Source: Pantoea cypripedii (GTDB lineage Bacteria > Pseudomonadota > Gammaproteobacteria > Enterobacterales > Enterobacteriaceae). Taken from it: DNA of 64,000 nucleotides. Both the position numbers and the translations under genes were made by a program. The stretch spans positions 282,586 to 346,585 of the forward strand of contig NZ_CP024768.1 in the NCBI RefSeq assembly GCF_011395035.1, written 5' to 3'. Numbering within the stretch: position 1 is the stretch's first letter; the number at the start of each line of letters is the position of its first letter. Of this stretch, positions 26,614 to 35,795 are shown piece by piece. The notes below the pieces were generated by a model, which was not told the origin of the DNA, searched no databases, and was given only the letters and a program-made list of their open reading frames with translations.

Positions 26614-27674
26614 GCCGCAGCTTCCTCACGCAGGGTGTTGATATCAATCACAAAGCGGTACTTCACGTCGCTTTTCAGCATACGCTCGTAGGCTTCGTTG
26701 ATTTGGTTCATGGCGATCAACTCGATATCGGAAGTGATACCGTGCTTGCCACAGAAATCCAGCATTTCCTGGGTTTCCGCAATGCCACCAATCAGCGAGC
26801 CAGCGATGCTGCGACGCTTGAAGATCAGGTTAAACACCTGCGGTGCCGGGTGATCGTGCTCCGGTGCACCCACCAGTGTCATATTGCCATCGCGTTTCAG
26901 CAGAGCAATAAACGGGTTGAGATCGTGCTGTGCTGCCACGGTGTTGAGGATGAAGTCAAAGCTGTTGAGGTGCTGTGCCATCTGATCGGCATCCTTTGAA
27001 ATCACCACTTCGTCAGCGCCCAGGCGTTTGCCATCTTCGATTTTTGACGGTGAAGTGGTGAACAGCACCACATGGGCACCCATCGCATGCGCCAGTTTTA
27101 CACCCATATGGCCGAGGCCACCCAGGCCGACAATCCCCACTTTTTTACCCGGACCGACGTTCCAGTGGCGCAGCGGTGAGTAAGTGGTGATCCCGGCACA
27201 CAGCAACGGTGCAACACCGGCCAGGTCGAGGTTTTCCGGTACGCGCAGCACAAAGTTTTCATCCACGACCATGCTGGTGGAGTAGCCGCCGTAAGTGATG
27301 GCTTTGGTTTCGCGATCTTCGCCGTTATAAGTGCCGACAAAACCGTTTTCGCAATATTGCTCCAGACCTTCCTGGCAGCTCGGACAGCTGCGGCAGGAGT
27401 CAACCAAACAACCTACACCCACCAGATCACCCACTTTGTATTTGTGGGTGTGTGCGCCAACCGCAGTGACGCGGCCAACGATTTCATGGCCCGGCACCAC
27501 CGGGAAAATGGTGTTTTTCCATTCATTACGCGCAGTATGAAGGTCAGAGTGGCAGACGCCGCAGTACAACACTTCAATCTGCACATCATGAGCGCGCAGT
27601 TCGCGCGGCTTATAGTCGAACGGGGCGAGTTTGGATTTCGCGTCCTGTGCGGCATAGGCATGCGTAATATTCAT
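26610..27674 (-). CDS. Zinc-dependent NAD(P)-alcohol dehydrogenase, YahK-like
   Basis: Cytoplasmic medium-chain dehydrogenase of the cinnamyl-alcohol/YahK group, reducing aldehydes broadly. It has 354 residues. The catalytic zinc site is in YCGVCHSDLHTARNEW (Cys about 40) and PGHEIVGRV; the structural zinc has four Cys in CRSCPSCQEGLEQYC. The nucleotide-binding GLGGLGHMGVKLAHAMGAH is near 180-200. It is absent from this site in E. coli, so it looks like a local insertion between yjbR and uvrA. Substrate unknown. Confidence 0.88.
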   Translation of the reverse strand: MNITHAYAAQDAKSKLAPFDYKPRELRAHDVQIEVLYCGVCHSDLHTARNEWKNTIFPVVPGHEIVGRVTAVGAHTHKYKVGDLVGVGCLVDSCRSCPSCQEGLEQYCENGFVGTYNGEDRETKAITYGGYSTSMVVDENFVLRVPENLDLAGVAPLLCAGITTYSPLRHWNVGPGKKVGIVGLGGLGHMGVKLAHAMGAHVVLFTTSPSKIEDGKRLGADEVVISKDADQMAQHLNSFDFILNTVAAQHDLNPFIALLKRDGNMTLVGAPEHDHPAPQVFNLIFKRRSIAGSLIGGIAETQEMLDFCGKHGITSDIELIAMNQINEAYERMLKSDVKYRFVIDINTLREEAAA

Positions 27675-27859
27675 GGTGTCTCCAGTTACGATGTGTCGTG
27701 AGTTTTTTGCGGGATCCCGTCAACCGAAGCGGGCGGGATAAAGGCACGTTAAACGCGCCAAAAAGGAACTGTGTAAGGATAGTCAGCCAGGTGGAAAGCG
27801 TATATGCCTGAAGTTGTCTGATTCTTGCCTGTTTCTGCATTTCGCTGCGGAATCCGGCA

Positions 27860-27890
27860 GAAAAAATCAGGCCCGCAATCGCGGGCCTGG
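27860..27890 (-). terminator. Terminator of uvrA
   Basis: AGGCCCGC and GCGGGCCT form a stem with a 4-base loop; on the minus strand it is followed by TTTTTT. It lies just past the uvrA stop. Confidence 0.9.
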
Positions 27891-27898
27891 GCAGGGAA

Positions 27899-30727
27899 TT
27901 ATTTGCTTAACATTGGTTTAAGGAAGCGTGCCGTGTGGGATTTTTCACATTGCGCCACGGTTTCAGGTGTCCCTGCTACCAGGATTTCACCGCCGCCGCT
28001 GCCACCTTCCGGGCCAAGATCGACAATCCAGTCCGCGGTTTTAATCACGTCAAGGTTGTGCTCAATCACCACGATGGTATTGCCCTGGTCACGCAGCTGA
28101 TGCAGCACTTCCAGCAGTTGCTGGATATCAGCGAAGTGCAGGCCGGTCGTCGGCTCATCGAGGATATACAGCGTCTGGCCAGTACCGCGTTTCGACAGCT
28201 CGCGCGCCAGTTTAACGCGCTGTGCTTCACCACCGGATAAGGTGGTGGCAGACTGCCCAAGGCGGATATAAGACAGGCCCACATCGATCAGCGTTTGCAA
28301 CTTACGCGCCAGCGCAGGCACGGCATCAAAGAAGTCACGCGCTTCTTCAATGGTCATCTCCAGCACTTCGTGGATGCTTTTGCCTTTGTACTTAATTTCC
28401 AGCGTTTCGCGGTTATAGCGTTTGCCTTTGCACTGATCGCAGGGGACATAGATATCTGGCAGGAAGTGCATTTCCACTTTGATCACGCCATCGCCCTGAC
28501 AGGCTTCACAGCGTCCGCCGCGCACGTTAAAGCTGAAGCGGCCTGGGTTATAACCACGGGAACGCGCTTCCGGCACACCGGCAAACAACTCACGTACCGG
28601 GGTGAAGATGCCGGTATAGGTAGCCGGGTTAGAGCGCGGAGTACGGCCGATCGGGCTTTGATCGATATCGATCACTTTGTCGAAATGCTCAAGGCCGGCG
28701 ATCTCGCGATACGGTGCGGGTTCGCCGCTGGTGGCCCCATTTAACTGGCGCTGAGCAATCGGGAACAACGTATCGTTAATCAGCGTTGATTTACCGGAAC
28801 CGGAGACGCCGGTGATACAGGTAAACAGGCCAACCGGCACCGTCAGCGTCACATCTTTCAGGTTGTTGCCGCGTGCGCCGGTTAGCTTCAGCACTTTGGC
28901 CGGATCGCCTTTGACACGTTCCTTCGGCACGGCGATTTCACGTTTGCCGCTCAGGAACTGCCCGGTGAGGGAGTCTTCATGCGCCATGATGGCATCGACA
29001 TCACCCTCAGCCACGACCTGGCCGCCGTGTACCCCGGCACCTGGACCGATATCAATAATATGGTCAGCGGCCCGGATAGCATCTTCATCGTGTTCCACCA
29101 CAATCACCGTGTTGCCGAGATCGCGCAGGTGAATCAGCGTGCTCAGCAGACGTTCGTTATCACGCTGGTGCAGACCGATGGAGGGTTCATCCAGCACATA
29201 CATCACGCCAACCAGCCCCGCACCGATCTGGCTCGCCAGACGGATACGCTGTGCTTCACCGCCGGAAAGGGTTTCGGCGGAACGTGACATGGAAAGATAA
29301 TTCAGCCCCACGTTGACCAGGAAGCTCAGGCGATCGCCAATCTCCTTCAGCACTTTTTCCGCGATTTTGGCGCGCTGGCCGCTCAGTTTGAGGTCGCGGA
29401 AGAAATCCATCGCGTGACCGATGCTCATATCCGAGATGGTCGGCAGATTGGTATTTTCCACGAACACGTGACGTGCTTCGCGGCGCAGGCGGGTGCCTTC
29501 GCAGCTGGCACAGGCGCGGTTGCTGATAAATTTGGCCAGTTCCTCGCGGACTGCATTGGATTCCGTTTCTTTATAACGGCGCTCCATATTATGCAGTACG
29601 CCTTCAAACGGATGGCGACGCACCGATGTATCGCCGCGGTCGTTGATATATTTGAACTCAATGCTTTCTTTGCCGGAGCCATACAAAATCACCTGCTGCG
29701 CTTTGTCGCTCAGGCTGTTGAACGGGGCTTCGACATCGAAATCCAGATGTTCTGCCAGGGAGCGCAGCATCTGGAAATAGTAGAAATTACGACGATCCCA
29801 GCCGCGGATCGCGCCGCCAGCCAGTGACAGTTCCGGGTTTTGTACCACGCGGTCAGGATCGAAATATTGCTGCACGCCGAGACCGTCACAGGTCGGGCAG
29901 GCACCCGCCGGGTTGTTAAACGAAAACAGACGCGGTTCCAGCTCACGCATGCTGTAGCCACATATCGGACAGGCAAAGTTAGCCGAGAACAGCAACTCTT
30001 CGACGCTGCTGTCATCCATATCAGCCACAATCGCCGTACCGCCACTGAGTTCCAGCGCGGTTTCGAAGGATTCGGCCAGACGGGTGGCGAGATCGTCACG
30101 CACGCGGAAGCGATCAATCACCACTTCGATGGTGTGCTTCTTCTGTAGCTCCAGCTTCGGGGGATCGGACAGATCGCACACCTCGCCATCAATACGGGCG
30201 CGGATGTACCCCTGGGTCGCCAGGTTTTCCAGCGTTTTGGTGTGTTCGCCTTTGCGATCTTTCACCACCGGGGCCAGCAGCATCAGGCGGCGGCCTTCTT
30301 CCTGCGACAGCACCTGATCCACCATCTGGCTGACAGTCTGTGCCGCCAGCGTGACATCATGATCCGGGCAACGCGGTTCACCGACGCGGGCAAACAGCAG
30401 ACGCAGATAATCATGGATTTCCGTGATGGTGCCGACCGTCGAGCGCGGGTTATGGGACGTGGATTTTTGCTCAATGGAGATGGCGGGCGAGAGACCTTCA
30501 ATATGGTCAACGTCCGGCTTCTCCATTAAAGAAAGAAACTGGCGCGCATAGGCAGAGAGCGACTCCACATAGCGACGCTGACCTTCCGCGTACAGCGTAT
30601 CAAACGCCAGAGAGGACTTACCGGAGCCTGACAGGCCGGTAACCACAATGAGTTTGTCGCGAGGGATGATCAGGTTGATGTTTTTCAAATTATGGGTGCG
30701 GGCACCACGAACTTCGATCTTATCCAT
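27899..30727 (-). CDS. uvrA: UvrABC excinuclease ATPase subunit A
   Basis: DNA damage recognition ATPase of nucleotide excision repair. It has 942 residues (E. coli 940). Two ABC modules are visible: Walker A GLSGSGKSS (about 31-39) and GVSGSGKST (about 640-648), each with a LSGGEAQR signature. Zinc modules are present: CPIC and CPTC in the first half, and CEACQGDG with CDQCKGK in the second. ATG start; a LexA box lies between it and divergent ssb, as in E. coli. Confidence 0.97.
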   Translation of the reverse strand: MDKIEVRGARTHNLKNINLIIPRDKLIVVTGLSGSGKSSLAFDTLYAEGQRRYVESLSAYARQFLSLMEKPDVDHIEGLSPAISIEQKSTSHNPRSTVGTITEIHDYLRLLFARVGEPRCPDHDVTLAAQTVSQMVDQVLSQEEGRRLMLLAPVVKDRKGEHTKTLENLATQGYIRARIDGEVCDLSDPPKLELQKKHTIEVVIDRFRVRDDLATRLAESFETALELSGGTAIVADMDDSSVEELLFSANFACPICGYSMRELEPRLFSFNNPAGACPTCDGLGVQQYFDPDRVVQNPELSLAGGAIRGWDRRNFYYFQMLRSLAEHLDFDVEAPFNSLSDKAQQVILYGSGKESIEFKYINDRGDTSVRRHPFEGVLHNMERRYKETESNAVREELAKFISNRACASCEGTRLRREARHVFVENTNLPTISDMSIGHAMDFFRDLKLSGQRAKIAEKVLKEIGDRLSFLVNVGLNYLSMSRSAETLSGGEAQRIRLASQIGAGLVGVMYVLDEPSIGLHQRDNERLLSTLIHLRDLGNTVIVVEHDEDAIRAADHIIDIGPGAGVHGGQVVAEGDVDAIMAHEDSLTGQFLSGKREIAVPKERVKGDPAKVLKLTGARGNNLKDVTLTVPVGLFTCITGVSGSGKSTLINDTLFPIAQRQLNGATSGEPAPYREIAGLEHFDKVIDIDQSPIGRTPRSNPATYTGIFTPVRELFAGVPEARSRGYNPGRFSFNVRGGRCEACQGDGVIKVEMHFLPDIYVPCDQCKGKRYNRETLEIKYKGKSIHEVLEMTIEEARDFFDAVPALARKLQTLIDVGLSYIRLGQSATTLSGGEAQRVKLARELSKRGTGQTLYILDEPTTGLHFADIQQLLEVLHQLRDQGNTIVVIEHNLDVIKTADWIVDLGPEGGSGGGEILVAGTPETVAQCEKSHTARFLKPMLSK

Positions 30728-30809
30728 TCACCTTTCCCGGATTAGAAGCACTCGCCGCGCCTTGCCGACGGCGGCCAGAAGAAACGCGTATTATGGCACA
30801 AAAAATAGA

Positions 30810-30825
30810 CTGAATAAATATCCAG
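30810..30825. promoter_or_regulatory. LexA box between uvrA and ssb
   Basis: CTGAATAAATATCCAG fits CTG-N10-CAG with AT-rich centre and flanking A and TA. It lies 83 bp from the uvrA start and 116 bp from the ssb start, the shared SOS control known from E. coli. Confidence 0.85.
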
Positions 30826-30940
30826 TATTTTGTGTTTTTTTGTCTATTCTGGAAGCGTGCTCGAAAGTGGGAACAGCAGCCAGGACATGTTAGACTTGAT
30901 CGTTTAGAATTGACGCATCAACTCATCGGGAGACAGCAAC

Positions 30941-31486
30941 ATGGCCAGTCGTGGCGTTAACAAAGTGATTCTTGTCGGGAATCTGGGTCAGGATCCGGAA
31001 GTGCGTTATATGCCGAATGGTGGTGCAGTTGCCAACATTACACTGGCTACGTCAGAAAGCTGGCGCGATAAGCAAACCGGTGAAAACAAAGAGATTACTG
31101 AATGGCACCGTGTTGTGCTGTTTGGCAAACTGGCGGAAGTAGCGGGTGAATATCTGCGTAAAGGTTCGCAGGTGTATATTGAAGGTCAGCTGCGTACCCG
31201 TAAATGGCAGGACCAGGGCGGCCAGGATCGTTACACCACGGAAATCGTGGTCAACGTTGGCGGCACCATGCAGATGCTGGGTGGACGTCAGCAGGGCGCT
31301 AGTGCCGGTGGTGCGCCGATGGGCGGCCAGAGTGGCGGCAACAATAACGGCTGGGGCCAGCCACAGCAGCCGCAGCAGAGCGGCGGTAACCAGTTCAGCG
31401 GCGGCGCACAGCAGCGTCCGCAGCAGCAGAGCGCACCGGCGAACAATGAACCGCCGATGGACTTTGATGACGACATCCCGTTCTGA
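30941..31486 (+). CDS. ssb: Single-stranded DNA-binding protein
   Basis: Tetrameric protein coating single-stranded DNA in replication, repair and recombination. It has 181 residues. The OB fold occupies about 1-115 (MASRGVNKVILVGNLGQDPE, WRDKQTGENKEITEWHRVVL, GSQVYIEGQLRTRKW). It is followed by a Gly/Gln-rich linker and the acidic partner-binding tip DFDDDIPF. ATG start after CGGGAGACAGCA. Divergent from uvrA with a shared LexA box. Confidence 0.98.
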   Translation: MASRGVNKVILVGNLGQDPEVRYMPNGGAVANITLATSESWRDKQTGENKEITEWHRVVLFGKLAEVAGEYLRKGSQVYIEGQLRTRKWQDQGGQDRYTTEIVVNVGGTMQMLGGRQQGASAGGAPMGGQSGGNNNGWGQPQQPQQSGGNQFSGGAQQRPQQQSAPANNEPPMDFDDDIPF

Positions 31487-31510
31487 GTCGATTTTTTTCG
31501 CAGACGTTAT

Positions 31511-31536
31511 AAAAACCCCGCTTGCCGGGGTTTTTT
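31511..31536 (+). terminator. Terminator of ssb
   Basis: AAAAACCCCG and CGGGGTTTTT around a short loop with a T run, 25 bp after the ssb stop. Confidence 0.9.
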
Positions 31537-31589
31537 ATGGCTTCAATTCCGTCATAACGGCCTGATTTATCACCCAAACCCCACATACG

Positions 31590-31613
31590 AAAAAGGCCGC
31601 CTTGCGGCGACCT
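31590..31613 (-). terminator. Terminator of the DUF1471 gene
   Basis: On the minus strand a stem of GGTCGCC with GGCGGCC (one wobble) around GCAA is followed by TTTTT. It lies 30 bp beyond the stop of the small periplasmic gene. Confidence 0.75.
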
Positions 31614-31642
31614 GTCCCGGTACTTCCCTGTACGACCATCCG

Positions 31643-31852
31643 TTATTTATACAGTTCTGCGGTCATATGAACGCGGTTATTGGCGTGTGCTTCAGTAATT
31701 TTGTACTGCGCACCCTGCTGTGCAGCCTGAGCGGCGATTTTGGCTTCGGCACCATCCAGAGTCGTAGCGGAAGCGGTGATGCTCTGTGCGAAGCTGCCGA
31801 AAGAAACCAGTGACAGGGCCGCAACTGCAACGAAAGTTTTGATAGATTTCAT
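31643..31852 (-). CDS. DUF1471 (BhsA/YhcN-like) small periplasmic protein
   Basis: Small exported protein of the YhcN/BhsA/McbA group, associated in other enterics with stress and biofilm responses. It has 69 residues: a signal peptide MKSIKTFVAVAALSLVSFGSFA with cleavage after SFA, then SITASATTLDGAEAKIAAQA and the C-terminal NNRVHMTAELYK typical of the fold. The ATG at 31852 follows GAGGAAATGACC. A near-identical paralogue lies at 62175. It is the first gene of the accessory block between ssb and yjcB. Confidence 0.88.
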   Translation of the reverse strand: MKSIKTFVAVAALSLVSFGSFAQSITASATTLDGAEAKIAAQAAQQGAQYKITEAHANNRVHMTAELYK

Positions 31853-32001
31853 GGTCATTTCCTCAGAGATAATTTTTAGTTGGTGGAGCGTTGTGCCCCG
31901 ATGTGAGAAATAATAGACCTGTAGCCTGGTGATTAAAAGCTGAGGGTTTTGCTGAAATTATTCAAAAAAATTGATCAAAATTGAGGCGATAAATCGCAAG
32001 A

Positions 32002-32463
32002 CTACGAAATCAACCGGCTATCAAAGACAAAGGGAAGCTCTTTCACACTCGCCAGATACGACGGAAAGGCTGGATGTTGCGGATTGAGGATCGCATTATT
32101 TTCCATAGGAATAATGCAGGACGGCAAAATAAGTGCTGCTCCCTCACCAGATTGTAACCAGCCGGTTCCCAAATCCATGGTCGCAATGGGTGCCGGGTCC
32201 TGCCGCCAGTTTTGCGGCAAATATTCAGCAGGGAGCCGGGTCACATCATCATCGGGGATTTCAATGCTGAATAAGCTGTAATTATCCAGCAGCGACTCTT
32301 TCGCGACATGTACCAGTATTTCCAGGGCGGCAAGCGCGATTGAACTGGCGACATATATCGTGGGATAGCCTTTGTGATTCCAGCGACCACCATATTGTTT
32401 TGCGCCGTAGCCATTCCACGCATCTGCGGCATACATGCTTTTGGTTAGTCGATAAAAAATCAC
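32002..32463 (-). CDS. RES-domain toxin of a RES-Xre toxin-antitoxin pair
   Basis: Predicted NAD+-degrading toxin (MbcT/Res family). It has 153 residues with the RES core: FYRLTK, GGRWN (Arg27), YVASSIALAALE (Tyr37, Glu48) and a later PMENNAILNPQHP. Arg, Tyr and Glu of these motifs form the NAD-binding/catalytic site in studied homologues. Its ATG overlaps the antitoxin stop (ATGA), giving coupled translation with the antitoxin first. Stop at 32002. Activity is inferred from family, not shown. Confidence 0.9.
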   Translation of the reverse strand: MIFYRLTKSMYAADAWNGYGAKQYGGRWNHKGYPTIYVASSIALAALEILVHVAKESLLDNYSLFSIEIPDDDVTRLPAEYLPQNWRQDPAPIATMDLGTGWLQSGEGAALILPSCIIPMENNAILNPQHPAFPSYLASVKELPFVFDSRLIS

Positions 32464-32903
32464 GCGAAGACACCATGTTCCAGTCGGCCAATCAAGTCCA
32501 GCACATCCAGCGCACCGGTCTCGCTAATCAACAGAGTAATTGGCGCAATATTACCTAAACCTTTTACTGGTCGACCCAACCACGCAGTTGCATCCTGTTT
32601 GTTACCGTCAAACAGTTTCACTGCGGCATCCATCACACGCACAAAACGGGCAACCCGTTCGCTTTCGTCCGGTGAAAGGCTTTTGCCAGCACTTTTACGA
32701 CGTGCGATGTTGCGTTCATTGAGGCCGGTGACTTGCAGAATCTCTGAGCGAGACATGGAAGACCAGTGACGGATATTGTCGATCACTTCGACAGGTAAAC
32801 CAGATTCAAGCATACGGGTTAACTCAAGCCCCCGGGGAGCCAGGCCGGCGACGCGCCAGAGCGCATTATCATGGGGCTGCCCGTGCGGAATATAGGTTTT
32901 CAT
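32460..32903 (-). CDS. Xre/DUF2384 antitoxin of the RES-Xre pair
   Basis: Antitoxin and autorepressor. It has 147 residues from the ATG at 32903, which follows AGGAGACGTCAT; the longer frame is rejected. The N-terminal part has a helix-turn-helix-like region (MSRSEILQVTGLNERNIARR, about 60-80). The C-terminal part is the toxin-binding DUF2384 domain (RVARFVRVMDAAVKLF, DATAWLGRPVKGLGNIAPI, LLISETGALDVLDLIGRLEHG). The stop overlaps the toxin start. Two palindromes upstream look like its operator. Confidence 0.9.
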   Translation of the reverse strand: MKTYIPHGQPHDNALWRVAGLAPRGLELTRMLESGLPVEVIDNIRHWSSMSRSEILQVTGLNERNIARRKSAGKSLSPDESERVARFVRVMDAAVKLFDGNKQDATAWLGRPVKGLGNIAPITLLISETGALDVLDLIGRLEHGVFA

Positions 32904-32917
32904 ATGACGTCTCCTCT

Positions 32918-32950
32918 GACATTTGTCATATATCATTATTGACAATTGTC
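32918..32950 (-). promoter_or_regulatory. Operator palindromes of the RES-Xre pair
   Basis: GACATTTGTC (32918-32927, one mismatch pair) and GACAATTGTC (32941-32950, perfect) are two similar palindromes with centres 23 bp apart, just upstream of the antitoxin ribosome binding site. Repressor binding by the antitoxin is inferred. Confidence 0.65.
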
Positions 32951-33101
32951 TGTTCTTTGCAATGGTTTTTGCTCTGATCAGGGTTGGTAATCATTTAACC
33001 TTTTGCCACATTCCCTCTGAAGTGGCACAAAAAGCCGTTCATACGCTATCCCGCTCCGCCATCCTGTCTGACCCAATATCACGGCTGAATAAGGAGCGTG
33101 A

Positions 33102-34235
33102 GTGAACCTCAACCGCCGTAGATTTTTGTTCGCCCTCGGTGCGCTGGGCGTGGCCCGCAATGTTCAGGCGTTCACTGCGGAAGATCCTTTGCCACTGGAT
33201 GTAGTGTTAGTTTCACCGTGGATGGCGAATCAGGTGGCGCTGACGCGTCAGAATCTGCTGTTTCTCGGCTTGCCGCGCTATGCCAAAGATAAGCCGACGC
33301 CGTCACTGGCACGGCGTGAAGCCGATGGCACCTTGCGACCCTTCCCTGGCAATAGCTGGAATGAATGGCAGCCAGGTAAAGATGGACGCAATGCGTTTGT
33401 CTACCTTAACTCCGTGCATATTTTTGCGGATGATACGGTGTGGTGTGTCGATCAGGGTTCACTCAGCGCGGGGGTCTTCTCGCCAGAAGATGCGGTGCCG
33501 CAGCCTGGGGCACAGAAACTGGTGCAGCTGAATGCTCACAGTGGTGAAATCCTGCAAGTCCTGCGTTTTGACGATCAGATTCTGCCACCGGGCGCGCAAA
33601 TGAACGATCTGCGTTTCCACGGTAGCTCGCTTTATATTACCGATTCCGGCCTGGGCGGCATCATCGTGCATGACATGGTCAGTGGCAAAACGCAGCGTCG
33701 CCTGTCAGGCACGCGCGTGGTGAAAGCGTCAGACAAAGCCCCGCCAGCGATGTTATCCGGGATAAAAGGCGGTAAAACCTTCCATCCGCCCAACAGCGAT
33801 ATGATCGAAATCACCGCCGATGGTCAGTGGCTCTATTGGGCAGCGCCAACCGGCCCGCTATATCGTGTGGAGACCCGCTGGCTGCAACAAACTGATCTGA
33901 GCGATGAGCAACTCATCAGCCATGTTGAGCAGGTGTACGACAATAATTTCTCTGGTGGTTGTTGCATGGACTCGGCGGGGAATATCTATTTTTCCGAAAC
34001 CGTGACCCACAACATTCGGGTACTTGCTCCCTCCGGTGAAACGCGGGTGCTGACCAGTGATGAGCGGCTACTGAGGCCAGACGGCACTTTTATCAGTGGT
34101 GATCGGCAGCTCTACATTCCGGTAAAACAACCACTGGCAGCGCAACCAGGTGCGGCTGCGCGCTTTGCCATTTATAAGCTGTCGCTGCCAGATGAGTTTC
34201 AGGGGATCAGCCTCGGCGGCCCGGTTACGGGTTAA
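33102..34235 (+). CDS. Major royal jelly/yellow-like beta-propeller protein with Tat-type signal
   Basis: Predicted exported protein of the bacterial yellow/MRJP family (six-bladed propeller, SMP-30-like), function unknown. It has 377 residues with a GTG start after AAGGAGCGTGA. The N-terminus NRRRFLFALGALGVARNVQA reads as a twin-arginine signal. Body landmarks are NSVHIFADDTVWCVDQG, DLRFHGSSLYITDSGLGGIIVHD, PPNSDMIEI and SGGCCMDSAGNIYFSE, where the family often has metal-site residues. Its end overlaps the convergent isochorismatase gene by 11 bp. Confidence 0.78.
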   Translation: MNLNRRRFLFALGALGVARNVQAFTAEDPLPLDVVLVSPWMANQVALTRQNLLFLGLPRYAKDKPTPSLARREADGTLRPFPGNSWNEWQPGKDGRNAFVYLNSVHIFADDTVWCVDQGSLSAGVFSPEDAVPQPGAQKLVQLNAHSGEILQVLRFDDQILPPGAQMNDLRFHGSSLYITDSGLGGIIVHDMVSGKTQRRLSGTRVVKASDKAPPAMLSGIKGGKTFHPPNSDMIEITADGQWLYWAAPTGPLYRVETRWLQQTDLSDEQLISHVEQVYDNNFSGGCCMDSAGNIYFSETVTHNIRVLAPSGETRVLTSDERLLRPDGTFISGDRQLYIPVKQPLAAQPGAAARFAIYKLSLPDEFQGISLGGPVTG

Positions 34236-34764
34236 CGGCTGCCAGCTGCCAGCTGGAGATCAGTTCGGCTGTCGGGCGAACCTGCACAGGATTGCCCGGC
34301 AGAATCAGATCTGCCCAGACTTCGTTGTGCTGGTTGATGAGCTGTTCAGCTGAAGCAAAGGTGCGATCGGCAGTGGTGTGCGCGTCGGCTGCAACGGTAA
34401 TGTGATAGCCGAGGCTGGCACCGACTTTGATGGTGGTATCGACGCAATAATCGGTCGCACAGCCACAGATCGCTAAAGAGGTAATACCGTGTTGCGTCAG
34501 CTTTGCCGCCAGTTCGGTTTGCCAGAAGCTGTCGCAGGCGGTTTTATTGACGTAGATAGCGTCAGCCGGTTGCTGCAGCTCAGGTACGATACCCCAGCTT
34601 GCGCTATTGGCCTCAAGTCCGGGGCCGACGTGCTGGATAAAAATCACCTGGTCGGCGGCAGCGATTAGCTGATTAATGCGTGCGCAACGCCCGGCACGAT
34701 CAAAACGCGGCGTTGCCAGCACGCCGTTCTGCATGTCCACCACCATCACCACATTGTTGCTCAT
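34225..34764 (-). CDS. Isochorismatase-family cysteine hydrolase
   Basis: Predicted hydrolase of the isochorismatase/nicotinamidase-like superfamily. It has 179 residues. The catalytic triad is visible: Asp10 (VVDMQNG), Lys74 (YVNKTACDSF) and Cys107 (CATDYCVDTT). Two adjacent ATGs exist after AAGGAGACA; the second is chosen for spacing. It is divergent from the AraC-type regulator at 34893 and convergent with the propeller gene. Substrate unknown. Confidence 0.88.
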   Translation of the reverse strand: MSNNVVMVVDMQNGVLATPRFDRAGRCARINQLIAAADQVIFIQHVGPGLEANSASWGIVPELQQPADAIYVNKTACDSFWQTELAAKLTQHGITSLAICGCATDYCVDTTIKVGASLGYHITVAADAHTTADRTFASAEQLINQHNEVWADLILPGNPVQVRPTAELISSWQLAAVNP

Positions 34765-34892
34765 CATTGTCTCCTTTATATGCCTGCGCGTCAGTGTCGC
34801 GCTGAAACCCGTCACAGGTAAAGCAAATCTGTTTTGCATTTCACCTGCCTGACGGGGCATGCTGGTTATCTGATTAACGATGGAGGTGTGCC

Positions 34893-35723
34893 GTGTCAGT
34901 GGTTCCTGCAACTTTTCCCTGTGAGCGCGATCGGGCGCAGTTCCAGCAATTTGCTGAACTGCCCGGCATCGAGCTGTACCAGGCGCACATCTCCCGTTAT
35001 GCCTTTGAACCGCATACTCACGAAGCCTTTGGCATCGGCACCATTGAGTCCGGTGCGCAGCGTTTCCGTTATCGCGGCACCCATTACACCGCGCCGCAGC
35101 ATTCTCTGGTGATGATGAATCCTGACGAGTTGCATACCGGCGAGTCAGCCTGCGAGGAAGGATGGCGCTACCGGATGATCTACATTCAGCCGGATGAAAT
35201 AGAAAGGCTCACCGGTGACCGCAACTGGTGGTTCAGCGACGCGCTGCGCACCGATGCACGCCTGGCGCAGCCGTTTTCTTTGCGGCTGGCGGCTTTATGT
35301 CAGGCCGACACTGCTCTGGAACGTGAAGGTTTGCTGACCGAGCTGCTGGAATTGCTGCGTCCGCTGGCGCGCCGCGGGCAATCACGTCCTGCTGAGGGGG
35401 GACACCGTTTCGATCAGGTGAAATCTTATCTGCGGGATAACCTCGCCGAACCGGTCAGGCTGGATGAGCTGGCAACGCTGGCGGGACTCTCTCCGTGGCA
35501 TTTTCTGCGCAGTTTCCGCCAGCAATTTCATGTGACGCCACATCAGATGCTGATGGCGTTCCGTCTTTATGACGCCAAATTGCGTCTGGCTCAGGGGGAG
35601 AGTGCGGCGGCGGTGGCAGCCGCCGTCGGCTTAACCGACCAGGCGCACCTGACGCGAGCCTTCGCCCATCGTTACGGCATTACCCCTGGCCGCTACCAGA
35701 AACAGGTCTTTCCTGCGCGCTAA
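34893..35723 (+). CDS. AraC-family regulator with cupin sensor domain
   Basis: Transcription factor. It has 276 residues from a GTG start after TGGAGG. The N-terminal cupin-type effector domain (about 1-150) includes FEPHTHEAFGIGTIESGAQ and HSLVMMNPDELHTG. Two helix-turn-helix motifs occupy the last 100 residues (RLDELATLAGLSPWHFLRSF, AAVAAAVGLTDQAHLTRAFA). It precedes an EamA transporter by 72 bp, a common regulator/exporter pairing; it is also divergent from the isochorismatase gene. Confidence 0.9.
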   Translation: MSVVPATFPCERDRAQFQQFAELPGIELYQAHISRYAFEPHTHEAFGIGTIESGAQRFRYRGTHYTAPQHSLVMMNPDELHTGESACEEGWRYRMIYIQPDEIERLTGDRNWWFSDALRTDARLAQPFSLRLAALCQADTALEREGLLTELLELLRPLARRGQSRPAEGGHRFDQVKSYLRDNLAEPVRLDELATLAGLSPWHFLRSFRQQFHVTPHQMLMAFRLYDAKLRLAQGESAAAVAAAVGLTDQAHLTRAFAHRYGITPGRYQKQVFPAR

Positions 35724-35795
35724 CAGCAATCTGCTACAAGCCTTTGCGGCGGTGTTCCGTCACACTGTGGCGGAATTGCGATAAAGGAAGAGATT

